Shown one piece after another: positions 43,822-51,914 of a stretch of DNA of 64,000 nt. A model generated the notes under the pieces. It was given only the letters and a program-made list of their open reading frames with translations. It was not told where the DNA came from and did no database searches. A program made the translations under genes and the position numbers. The DNA is from Paenibacillus bouchesdurhonensis. Lineage in GTDB: Bacteria > Bacillota > Bacilli > Paenibacillales > Paenibacillaceae. How positions within the stretch are numbered: position 1 is the first letter of the stretch; every line of letters begins with the position of its first letter. Location: assembly GCF_900155685.1 (NCBI RefSeq), contig NZ_LT732548.1, positions 3,650,686 through 3,714,685 on the forward strand. Direction: 5' to 3'.

Positions 43822-45461
43822 CCTGCTGGATATTCGTTCTTGAGCATACCGTCAAGCCATTTCCCCCATCCCAGCGAAATCCCGTCTACACAGACAAGCA
43901 CATATCCTCTGGGGAAACCCTGGATACCTCGGCATTCGATTCTGGATGCCGGGACATTCAGGGTTTCCCCTTTAAGATATCTGACAGCTTCGCCTTGCTC
44001 CTTATCTAAATTCAATACTCTACTGGCTTCCCCCGCAGCTAAAGCCGTTGCTAGCGGATGCCCCGGGGCAAAGCGGCCATTCTTCGCCGTGCTGACATAC
44101 CATCCGGGCCTTACGGTTTTTAGACCGTCAAGCTGCTCTTTTGGGAGCAGTGACAGATACACATGGCCGCCGAACAAGAGCGGCCGTCCGGGGAGCTCCG
44201 CAGTCACATGCTGGCTAGCGAATTGCTGCCAGCAGTCCAGAAGCTCCCGTTCGGCGGGCACCTTTCCGACACTCTCCCGCGCTTTAGATGCATGAGCCTG
44301 CGGATGGCCCTTATGCTTCTTGCTAATTTTGCTTGGCTTACTGCTGGTAGCCAGATATGCCTCTGCACCTGACTTGACTCCTTCACTTCTCCCAGCTCGT
44401 CCTGCTTGTTCTGGTTGCTCTTCTTGTCCAATCCGTTTTGCTTGCTCAATTCGTTCAGCTTGCCCGACTCGTTCTAATTGTTCAACCTGTACGGCTGACA
44501 ATGCACTGCTCTTCTGCTGAAGCACCGCCAGGAAATGCCCCTCGCCTTCAATCAAGTGCGGCCATAGCCTGCCGCATTGCACGGTCATCCTTGCAGCCTG
44601 CGAGGAGAAGGCGGCATCACTGCCTTCGGCATTCAACCGGTACAGCCACTCCGGACGACCTGGGGCGAAGCCGAGTTCCTTCGGCAGCGGAACAAGCTCA
44701 AAATCCGCATGTTGATCCAGGAATCTAGCGATCATCGCCTCATTTTCTTCAGGAGCAAATGTACAGGTTGAATACACGATTCTGCCGCCCGATGCCAGCA
44801 TGGCCGCAGCCGATTTCAATATATCATGCTGCATAACAGTGCACTTGGAGGTAGAATGAACCTCCCACTGCCGCGCCATGCCCTCGTCTTTTCGGAACAT
44901 GCCTTCCCCGGAGCAAGGAGCATCGATTAATATTTTATCGAAATAAGCCGGAAAGCTCCGAGCTATGCGCTCCGGCGTCTCATTGAGCACTACAGCATTC
45001 CGCACTCCATATAACTCCATATTTTTGGCCAAAGCTTTCGTCCGTTCCGAATTGATGTCGTTCGAAACAAGCAGCCCTTCACCCTGCAGCTTCGCTGCGA
45101 TTTGTGTAGATTTGCCTCCGGGTGCGGCGCATAGATCCAGCACCTTCTCACCTGGCACTACATCCAGCATTTCCACAGGTGCCATTGCGCTTGGCTCTTG
45201 AATATAATAAAGCCCTGCATGATAGTAAGGATGCTTGCCCGGCTTCAGGTCTTCCTGTACATAAAATCCGGTGGAGCACCAGGGTACGGGCTTAAGCTCA
45301 AACGGAGATATGCGGAGGAATGACGGAACGCTTATTTTAAGCGGATTTACCCGAATACCGACATAACGAGGATTGCCATAAGAGGATAGAAAAGCGCTGT
45401 AATCGCTGCCCAGCAGCTGCTGCATTCTTTCCAGAAAAGCCATCGGTATATGAACTGCCAT
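43806..45461 (-). CDS. RsmF/NOP2-type rRNA (cytosine-5) methyltransferase, copy 2
   Basis: A 551-residue paralogue of the enzyme at 40660. SAM motif LDLCAAPGGKSTQIAAKL, catalytic IDAPCSGEGMFRKDE and YSTCTFAPEENE, and the C-terminal PGWYVSTAKNGRFAPGHPLA domain are conserved. Between the catalytic and C-terminal domains it carries an extra linker (about residues 315-380) with a repeated Q-x-E-R-I/V-x-Q-A pattern and a basic tail, absent in copy 1. It overlaps the downstream pseudouridine synthase gene by 16 bases. The two copies probably modify different cytosines, or one serves different conditions. Confidence 0.87.
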   Translation of the reverse strand: MAVHIPMAFLERMQQLLGSDYSAFLSSYGNPRYVGIRVNPLKISVPSFLRISPFELKPVPWCSTGFYVQEDLKPGKHPYYHAGLYYIQEPSAMAPVEMLDVVPGEKVLDLCAAPGGKSTQIAAKLQGEGLLVSNDINSERTKALAKNMELYGVRNAVVLNETPERIARSFPAYFDKILIDAPCSGEGMFRKDEGMARQWEVHSTSKCTVMQHDILKSAAAMLASGGRIVYSTCTFAPEENEAMIARFLDQHADFELVPLPKELGFAPGRPEWLYRLNAEGSDAAFSSQAARMTVQCGRLWPHLIEGEGHFLAVLQQKSSALSAVQVEQLERVGQAERIEQAKRIGQEEQPEQAGRAGRSEGVKSGAEAYLATSSKPSKISKKHKGHPQAHASKARESVGKVPAERELLDCWQQFASQHVTAELPGRPLLFGGHVYLSLLPKEQLDGLKTVRPGWYVSTAKNGRFAPGHPLATALAAGEASRVLNLDKEQGEAVRYLKGETLNVPASRIECRGIQGFPRGYVLVCVDGISLGWGKWLDGMLKNEYPAGWRWT

Positions 45462-45580
45462 ATATTTAAACCATCCATTCTTATCAAGAATAAATCTATT
45501 GTAACATACAGGTATCTGCGGAATGTAAATAAATGATCCAGACTAAAATGCAATATCTGCCGCACGCGGCAAACTCCTAC

Positions 45581-45618
45581 AAAAAAAGCCCCTCACCATC
45601 ACTCCGCGTGAAAGGGCT
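45581..45618 (-). terminator. Terminator of the pyrD-sasB-DUF309 operon
   Basis: On the minus strand AGCCCTTTCACG pairs with the TGAGGGGCT side around a short loop, followed by seven T, eight bases after the DUF309 stop. Confidence 0.8.
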
Positions 45619-45625
45619 GTACTAT

Positions 45626-46096
45626 TCACTTTAATTTCCCTTGCATCCGCAGCTCATGCTTTGCGCCCCGCTGGGGCCCTCTGCGCTGCGGGATGTTGGG
45701 CGTAATTTCCGCAGCTGTCTTCTCTACAAGCTCCAATAAATGCACATCCTGAATTTCGATTTCTAAATCATAATATGAAAATGGAGAATCGTTATAGCTC
45801 GCTAACGCCGCAGCATATTGTTCCGTCTCGCGCAGCAGCTTCCCCAAGTTGATTCCGAGCGAATCCGGCGGATAAGGGCGAAGTCTTCGCACGGCCGATT
45901 CCATCATTTTCTGTCCACCAGTCACATTGCCGTTACGGAAATGATACAATCCAACTGCTACCTGAAGCAAACCCTTATACAGCGGGTTCTTATCCAACTG
46001 CAGCCACAGCTCCTCCATCACTTCATGGCACTCGAAGTAGTCCTGGTCACGATTGAAATAAATCAGGAAGGCTGCGTACAGGCGATCATGCTTCAT
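45626..46096 (-). CDS. DUF309 family protein
   Basis: A 156-residue helical protein with the DUF309 signature near the N-terminus (FNRDQDYFECHEVMEELWLQ) and GLLQVAVGLYHFRNGN. The conserved His-Glu and Trp residues suggest a binding site, but the family has no assigned activity. It overlaps the end of sasB by 11 bases and ends the operon. Confidence 0.85.
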   Translation of the reverse strand: MKHDRLYAAFLIYFNRDQDYFECHEVMEELWLQLDKNPLYKGLLQVAVGLYHFRNGNVTGGQKMMESAVRRLRPYPPDSLGINLGKLLRETEQYAAALASYNDSPFSYYDLEIEIQDVHLLELVEKTAAEITPNIPQRRGPQRGAKHELRMQGKLK

Positions 46097-46901
46097 GGCT
46101 GGATTCCACCGCTTTCTTGGCTGCCTTGATCATTTGCGTGACCTCGGCATGCATTTCTTTCAACCCATCCATGTTGCGGGCTTCCCAGAGCTCGTTAAAG
46201 CGCTGCTGCGCGTCGATCGCCTCCGTGACCATATGGTAAAAATAGAGCTGATGAATCGCCGACAATAAATGATTCACAATGCTGGAATCATCCTCGAAGC
46301 TCTTTTGTGCAAGCAGAATTTCCTCGCGGATACTGGACATTTCATTATCCAGTACAAAAGCGGCCTCAGCAGCCTTCTTCAGCCTCTTGCGCATTTCATC
46401 AGGCAGGCTCTCCCGGTATTTGTAATTCAAGGAGTGCTCAATCGTCGCCCAAAAGTTCATGGCAAGCGTACGAATCTGGATTTCAGCCAGCACATTCTTC
46501 AACCCCAGCGCAGTCTGTACGGGATACTCCACGATCATATGAAAACTGCGATAACCGCTGTCCTTGTAATTTGTAATATAATCCTTCTCGTATATAACCC
46601 GAAGGTCTTTGCGAGCACGAATATACTCGGCCACCCTGCGAATATCCTCAACGAACTGGCACATAATGCGGATGCCGGCAATATCTTCAATCCCTTGCTC
46701 CAGCTGATCCATCGGCACATCCAGGCGTTTGGCCTTATCGAGAATGCTGGATATTTTCTTAACCCTTCCGGTTACGAATTCGATCGGTGCATACTCCTCC
46801 AGCTTCTTGAGCTCGGAGCGCATCGTTTTGAACTTAACCTTCAACTCTTCAACCGTTTGCTCATATGGCAGCAAAAATGCTCCCCAGTCTCTACTATCCA
46901 T
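46086..46901 (-). CDS. sasB: Small alarmone synthetase (RelQ/SasB/YjbM type)
   Basis: A 271-residue GTP pyrophosphokinase with a RelA/SpoT synthetase domain only: IEFVTGRVKKISSILDKA, DIAGIRIMCQFVEDI, the Y-loop KDSGYRSFHMIVEYP, and EIQIRTLAMNFWATIEHSLNYKY. It makes (p)ppGpp from ATP and GDP/GTP during stress and lacks the HD hydrolase, TGS and ACT domains of Rel. Compared with Bacillus SasB (about 211 residues) it has a C-terminal extension of about 60 residues, largely helical. The gene sits between pyrD (30 bases upstream) and DUF309, joining alarmone synthesis to a pyrimidine gene. Confidence 0.92.
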   Translation of the reverse strand: MDSRDWGAFLLPYEQTVEELKVKFKTMRSELKKLEEYAPIEFVTGRVKKISSILDKAKRLDVPMDQLEQGIEDIAGIRIMCQFVEDIRRVAEYIRARKDLRVIYEKDYITNYKDSGYRSFHMIVEYPVQTALGLKNVLAEIQIRTLAMNFWATIEHSLNYKYRESLPDEMRKRLKKAAEAAFVLDNEMSSIREEILLAQKSFEDDSSIVNHLLSAIHQLYFYHMVTEAIDAQQRFNELWEARNMDGLKEMHAEVTQMIKAAKKAVESSHEA

Positions 46902-46931
46902 CCACTGCGCCTCCTGTCTTCTGTGGCCCGG

Positions 46932-48047
46932 TTAGCGATGATCTGCTCCTACAGCTTCGGAAATATGGCTAAATCCGTCGCGCCGCAGCAGGTCCAATAA
47001 ACCGCGATGCACTTCGCGATTCACCTCGGGACCCTCGTATATTAGTGCGGTATATATTTCTACCAGACTTGCGCCGGCACGAATTTTCTCATAGGCATCC
47101 TCGGCATTGGAAATACCGCCGGAACCGATGATCGGTAGCTTCCCCTCCGTCAATCGATAGACATGAGAAATAACCTCCGTCGATCTCTCCTTTAACGGCT
47201 TCCCGCTGAGACCGCCAGTTTCTTTCGCATGCGGATGATTGATTCCTTCACGGGAAATCGTCGTATTCGTAGCTATAATGCCCGATACGCCGCTATTCAT
47301 AATCGTCTGCACCATAAATTCCAGCTCAGTCATACTGACATCCGGTGCAATCTTTACAAGCACATGCTTCTTTGTTCGATGCTCCTCGGCCTGGTTCGCC
47401 ATCTCCTTCTGCACGGCTTCCAGCAGCGATGCCAGCTCACTGCCATGCTGCAGATTCCGCAGATCCGGCGTATTCGGCGAACTGATATTCACCACAAAAA
47501 AATCCGCATACGGGTACAGCGCGGAAATACACTGCTCGTAATCGAGATGCGCCTCCTCATTCGGAGTTGCTTTATTCTTGCCGATGTTGACGGCGATCGG
47601 AATCCGCCTGCTGCGAAGCGCCGCAAGCTGCCGAGCCATATAATCGGTTCCCTGGTTATTGAAGCCCATTCGGTTAATTAGTGCTTCTTCCGGCTTAAGC
47701 CGGAACAGCCTAGGCAGATCATTGCCTGGCTGAGCCTTAGGCGTAACCGTCCCGACCTCCATGAATCCGAAGCCGATGGCCGAGAAAGCCTCAACCGCCT
47801 CTGCGTTCTTATCGAGTCCGGCTGCCAGCCCTACCGGGGTAGGAAAATGAATATCGAACAAATCAACCGCCAGTTCGGGAATCTCCTTCACCCCGTACAT
47901 TCCATGCATCATTGAAATAAATCCCGGTACTTTCGCTGCTTTATGTAATCCTCCAATCATGAGATGATGAGCCTTCTCAGGATCAAGCTGGAAGAACAGA
48001 TGCTTGCCAATATTGCGATATAACACTTCTAACTTCACTCCGTTCAT
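46932..48047 (-). CDS. pyrD: Dihydroorotate dehydrogenase (quinone), class 2
   Basis: A 371-residue membrane-associated flavoenzyme. It oxidises dihydroorotate to orotate in pyrimidine synthesis and passes electrons to quinone. The N-terminal helix (YRNIGKHLFFQLDPEKAH) binds the membrane; GFMEVGTVTPKAQPGNDLPR, NISSPNTPDLRNLQ and GLSGKPLKERS-TEVI are class 2 signatures. Bacilli usually carry a class 1B enzyme in the pyr operon, so this class 2 form in a separate operon is a lineage trait of Paenibacillus-like genomes. It is the promoter-proximal gene ahead of sasB. Confidence 0.93.
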   Translation of the reverse strand: MNGVKLEVLYRNIGKHLFFQLDPEKAHHLMIGGLHKAAKVPGFISMMHGMYGVKEIPELAVDLFDIHFPTPVGLAAGLDKNAEAVEAFSAIGFGFMEVGTVTPKAQPGNDLPRLFRLKPEEALINRMGFNNQGTDYMARQLAALRSRRIPIAVNIGKNKATPNEEAHLDYEQCISALYPYADFFVVNISSPNTPDLRNLQHGSELASLLEAVQKEMANQAEEHRTKKHVLVKIAPDVSMTELEFMVQTIMNSGVSGIIATNTTISREGINHPHAKETGGLSGKPLKERSTEVISHVYRLTEGKLPIIGSGGISNAEDAYEKIRAGASLVEIYTALIYEGPEVNREVHRGLLDLLRRDGFSHISEAVGADHR

Positions 48048-48218
48048 AACTTATGCAATAAATGCCCTGCTTCCAGTTTATCGTTTTCTCGTTCAAAAGA
48101 AAAGTTTAACCTCAGGAAAGCGTAACGATTTCGCCTCCGGAAGGTGATGGCAATTTAAAATGAAAGCTATTACAATAAATATGTAGCTCTTTGAACAATA
48201 TAGAAGGGAATGATTGTC

Positions 48219-48350
48219 ATGGCTGCCAAACGCAAACCGCCAACACTCCAGCAAAAGAAGGAAGAAGTAAATAAGAAAGGGCTCATCTGGTCCGTTTCCA
48301 TTGTTGCTGGACTCATAGTACTGTTCACGCTAGCAATCATATTCAAATAA
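48219..48350 (+). CDS. Small single-pass membrane protein
   Basis: A 43-residue protein: basic N-terminus (MAAKRKPPTLQQKKEEVNKK) followed by one membrane span (WSVSIVAGLIVLFTLAIIF). AGAAGGGA lies before the ATG. The layout, with a positive cytoplasmic tail and a single span to the C-terminus, indicates a membrane microprotein. It ends four bases from the convergent transpeptidase gene. Function unknown. Confidence 0.6.
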   Translation: MAAKRKPPTLQQKKEEVNKKGLIWSVSIVAGLIVLFTLAIIFK

Positions 48351-48353
48351 TGG

Positions 48354-49781
48354 CTAATGCAGCCAGCGATACGTCCGGTGAGGGTTGCTCTGATCCTGCC
48401 TGTCCCCCAGCGTGAATCGCTCTGCCGGGGTAAGGTCTTGATCGGGCAGCCCTCCCTTTCCGATCGTTACCTTCGTTCCGACCGGAAGCAGATCGAACAG
48501 TTCCTCGACGTCCTTTTTCCCCATCCGCACACAGCCAAGCGATTCATCGCCGCCGACACTGTCCGGCTCATTCGTGCCATGAATCGCGTAATTCGTATCG
48601 GACAACTGCATGCCCCGGCTGCCGAATTCCCCATCCGACCTACCGTTCGGATTCACTACCTTATCCGTTATACGATACGTCCCCTCCGGCGTCTTATCGC
48701 CTCCAAGTCCAACCAGATAGCTTCTTAGAATAACAGATCCGCTCACCACGACGAGGCGGTGACTAGCAGTATCGATAATGACTTCGAGTGGTTGCGTAAA
48801 AAACAGCTCATCCCCCTGCTCCGCCGCTGACTTCCCGTTTCCAGCCCCCTTGCCTTCCGCCTTGCCGCCGCTAGACTGCTCTTGCTCAGCAAGCTTCCTC
48901 AGCATCGGCTCGAAGACTTCCTTCATATGAGCATTTGTTCCAGCCAGCCAATTGTTCGGAAAAGGCTGCGTCAGATCTTCCAGACTGCTCGGCCAGCTCC
49001 CCTTCTTCTCTTTGTATTGTAGAATCGCCGAAGAAAGTACAGCCAGGGATTCCTGCCGTGCAATCCATTCGCCAGCCTCTGCCTTCAGCTTGCGGGTATC
49101 GGGCGGCGTGCACAAGCATGCTGCCGGATCGTAGGACTGCACATTCGTCTGGCCGTTGCCAAGCGACTGGATTCCATATACGACCGGCATCCGATCAGAC
49201 CAGTTCAGCCATTTGCCCTTCTTATCCATTGCCAGCACGGCCTGAAGATGGCCCTTCGTTTCATTGCCCTGCAGCAACCCGCCAATATCCCCTGTTACGC
49301 CCTGGCCACCAGAAGTATATCCGATTGCCGTAAAGCGCGGAGCATCTTGACGCGGTTCTGTGCGAGGAGCAGATGTATCCGCTTCCGGCTCTCTTTTAAC
49401 CGGGTGTTCGTCGGTAGTGACGCTTTCTACGGATCCGGGGTCGGATTCCTGCGGCATCGTAGCCAGCAGGCCGGGAGCCTGCGCGGAAGGAAGCCACAGA
49501 AACAGCAGCAGCAATAGAGCGATGCCTATTTTTCGAATTAAGCGGCTGCGCTGCTCCTGTTTTCGCGACTCGTGAATAATACCTGCCTCATACCCCATCC
49601 ATAAATCCTCGGGGATTTTGCTGGATTCGAATGCTTCGTACACGCTGCCTGCCTGAATATAGCAATAGTGCGCCTTGCCCTCCTGCCCGCTTTGTTCATA
49701 TTCTTTGCCTAGCAAATACCAGGCCATTTTGTTGTTGGGGTGATTCTCTACGTATTTTTTGAGGTAAGCCGAATTTTTCAT
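48354..49781 (-). CDS. L,D-transpeptidase (YkuD) with N-terminal repeat and membrane anchor
   Basis: About 475 residues. Residues ~1-60 are helical and TPR-like (NKMAWYLLGKEYEQSG), then one membrane span (IGIALLLLLFLWLPSA), a Ser/Pro/Glu-rich linker, and a C-terminal YkuD domain with the catalytic HGTNEPDSVGGDESLGCVRM motif (His, Ser, Cys, Arg). The domain forms L,D cross-links or attaches lipoproteins in peptidoglycan, and would sit outside the membrane with the TPR part inside. GGAGG precedes ATG 49781. Fusion of a cytoplasmic TPR to an external transpeptidase is characteristic of Paenibacillus relatives. Confidence 0.85.
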   Translation of the reverse strand: MKNSAYLKKYVENHPNNKMAWYLLGKEYEQSGQEGKAHYCYIQAGSVYEAFESSKIPEDLWMGYEAGIIHESRKQEQRSRLIRKIGIALLLLLFLWLPSAQAPGLLATMPQESDPGSVESVTTDEHPVKREPEADTSAPRTEPRQDAPRFTAIGYTSGGQGVTGDIGGLLQGNETKGHLQAVLAMDKKGKWLNWSDRMPVVYGIQSLGNGQTNVQSYDPAACLCTPPDTRKLKAEAGEWIARQESLAVLSSAILQYKEKKGSWPSSLEDLTQPFPNNWLAGTNAHMKEVFEPMLRKLAEQEQSSGGKAEGKGAGNGKSAAEQGDELFFTQPLEVIIDTASHRLVVVSGSVILRSYLVGLGGDKTPEGTYRITDKVVNPNGRSDGEFGSRGMQLSDTNYAIHGTNEPDSVGGDESLGCVRMGKKDVEELFDLLPVGTKVTIGKGGLPDQDLTPAERFTLGDRQDQSNPHRTYRWLH

Positions 49782-49945
49782 CGTGAACCTCCACATGGTC
49801 AACTTATATATGTATGAAGAACCTCTATAATAATATATCGGCTGCTGAACGTTCGTTTCAAACCATTCTATCGCCCCTCGGCAAAATTCAATACTAAATA
49901 CCTAGTCAGCCTCCAGCTTTTTGCTATACAAGCTATAAATACGCA

Positions 49946-49982
49946 GCAAAAAGCATCCCATGCCATCAACAGCGGGATGCTT
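49946..49982 (-). terminator. Ferredoxin gene terminator
   Basis: AAGCATCCC and GGGATGCTT form a 9-bp stem; T-rich sequence follows on the minus strand. Confidence 0.75.
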
Positions 49983-50017
49983 CTCCGAATGCGTAGATGT
50001 AAAATTCGCTCCTGAAA

Positions 50018-50260
50018 CTAACCTTCCATATTAAACGGGGTATCTGCAATCTTGATGGAATCCGTTGGGCATCCGTCAGATGCATCCTGAAGGTCATCAT
50101 GCAAATCTTCCGGAATTTCCGTTACACCGCGGTTACCATCCTCATTGTAGATAACTTCGGCCAAGCCCTCATCGTCGTAATCGTAAATATCCGGTGCCGT
50201 AGCGCCGCAAGCGCCGCAAGCGATACAAGTATCTTTCTCTACCCAAGTATATTTCGCCAT
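50018..50260 (-). CDS. fer: Ferredoxin, 4Fe-4S type
   Basis: An 80-residue acidic ferredoxin. The cluster ligands are C-IAC-GAC (CIACGAC) near residue 12-18 and a distal C in DGCPTDSI, matching the Bacillus Fer pattern for a single 4Fe-4S cluster. It carries electrons at low potential in the cytoplasm to cytochrome P450 or other reductases. GGAGG precedes the ATG. Transcribed alone. Confidence 0.92.
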   Translation of the reverse strand: MAKYTWVEKDTCIACGACGATAPDIYDYDDEGLAEVIYNEDGNRGVTEIPEDLHDDLQDASDGCPTDSIKIADTPFNMEG

Positions 50261-50379
50261 CTTTATCTGCCTCCTGATAAACGGTACAAGTGCGGTGATT
50301 TGCTACCACCATGACCAATATAATATAAAAAGAAAGCAATTTCAAATGATTTGTTATCATTTCCCATTGATAATTGTTA

Positions 50380-51666
50380 TCATTCCTCCCGATTTTCCCG
50401 GAGAAAATCCGTTTGGAGAGAAGTTCCGCGAATTTTGTGATTCCGAATCAATGCCGAAGGATCATCGCTCAGCATGCCTGCCGTAAGTATGGCATCTTCG
50501 CCGAATTTATCGCGCAGCAGATCCATCGTTTTCGTCAGCGACTCCTTCTTAGGCTGTTGCTCGTAGTCAAACAAGTCCAACTGCAGAGCCGAGCTCTCCC
50601 GCGGCACTAAATTTTGCAGCGTGATGCCAAGAAGTCTGATCGGCTTCCCTTGGCTCCAATGACGAAGGTATAGCTCGCATGCTTCCTTGTAAATATCATC
50701 CGCTTGCTCCGTCACGTTTCCAAGCGTCTGAGACCGAGTAATCGTCCTCATTTCCGGAGTCCTGATCGTAATCTGTACGGTTTGCGCCATGAGCTGCTGA
50801 CGGCGCAGCCGCCGAGCCACTTGATCCGCCAGATTGAGCATGATCCGCTTCACATCTTCCAATTCGGTAACGTCTCTAGGAAGCGTTGTCGTGTGTCCGA
50901 TAGATTTATTCTTCTCCCGCTCCTCCTGCACCGGCGAATTGTCGATGCCGTGCGCAGCTTGCTTCATCCACAGACCGACGACGCCGAATCGCTCAGACAG
51001 CAGCTGCTCGTCGGCCGCCGCAAGCTGCCCCAGCGTATAAATCCCCAGCTTCTTCAGCTTCTCTCCCGTTTTGCGGCCGATGCCGAACAGCTCGCTGCAC
51101 GGCTTGTCCCAAAGCAATGAGGGGACATCGCGCAAACGAAGCACCGTAATGCCGTTCGGCTTCTTCATATCCGATGCCATCTTGGCCAGCAGCTTGTTCG
51201 GGGCGACTCCGATCGAGCAAGGCAGTCCCAGTTCTGCAGCGATCCGCGCCTGAATCTCATGCGCGATCTCCAGCGGGGCTCCGAACTGCTTCGATCCGGT
51301 AATATCCAAATAGCACTCGTCGATTGAGGTGGCCTGCAATAGCGGAGTGTACCGATAAGCAATGTCCATAAACGCCCGCGAATAGCGGCGGTATAAATGG
51401 AAGTCTGGAGCAATCAATATGAGCTTCGGATATTTCCGCAGCCCCTCCCTGACCGTCATTCCCGTCCGGATGCCTCTGGCTCTCGCAGCGTAAGAACAAG
51501 TGACGATAACGCCTTTGCGCAATTCAACGCTTCCTGCCACTGCCGTCGGCTTGTTCCGGTATTTCTCCGGCTCCTCAGCCTCATGAACGGAGCAATAGAA
51601 TGCATTCATATCGATATGGAGCACAACCCTGCCGTTGACAGGATAATAATCGTCGATATTTCTCAC
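50380..51666 (-). CDS. dinB: DNA polymerase IV (Y family)
   Basis: A 428-residue translesion polymerase. Palm catalytic acids are in HIDMNAFYCSVHEAEEPE and SIDECYLDITGS; the helix-hairpin-helix region is LFGIGRKTGEKLKKLGIYTLG; a little-finger domain follows. Near the C-terminus LQLDLFDYE is a sliding-clamp binding motif. It copies past damaged bases with low fidelity. No LexA box was identified upstream by eye. Transcribed alone. Confidence 0.92.
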   Translation of the reverse strand: MRNIDDYYPVNGRVVLHIDMNAFYCSVHEAEEPEKYRNKPTAVAGSVELRKGVIVTCSYAARARGIRTGMTVREGLRKYPKLILIAPDFHLYRRYSRAFMDIAYRYTPLLQATSIDECYLDITGSKQFGAPLEIAHEIQARIAAELGLPCSIGVAPNKLLAKMASDMKKPNGITVLRLRDVPSLLWDKPCSELFGIGRKTGEKLKKLGIYTLGQLAAADEQLLSERFGVVGLWMKQAAHGIDNSPVQEEREKNKSIGHTTTLPRDVTELEDVKRIMLNLADQVARRLRRQQLMAQTVQITIRTPEMRTITRSQTLGNVTEQADDIYKEACELYLRHWSQGKPIRLLGITLQNLVPRESSALQLDLFDYEQQPKKESLTKTMDLLRDKFGEDAILTAGMLSDDPSALIRNHKIRGTSLQTDFLRENREE

Positions 51667-51914
51667 TGCTGTTCCCTCTTTTTCACTTAAACTAGATAAT
51701 TATTTTTATGCATTTTTATGCATATCGTGATCAAAAGTGGACTTTTTTCAACTTCCTCTATAGAAAAAGCATACCTTTATAGCTATATTGGGTCAACAAC
51801 CCCATACAAATTTGCCAAAACGGTGTTACATTTAAATTTCAGATGCTATAATTAGAAATTATATTAATCAGAGCTCACACTCAGAGGATATCCAAAAAGG
51901 GGGACATTTTCATC

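Noticed and set aside
44400..44500. Repeated pattern in methyltransferase copy 2 as a CRISPR-like or tandem DNA repeat
   Set aside because: It is in frame within the coding region and reflects a repetitive protein linker; the DNA units are short and irregular.
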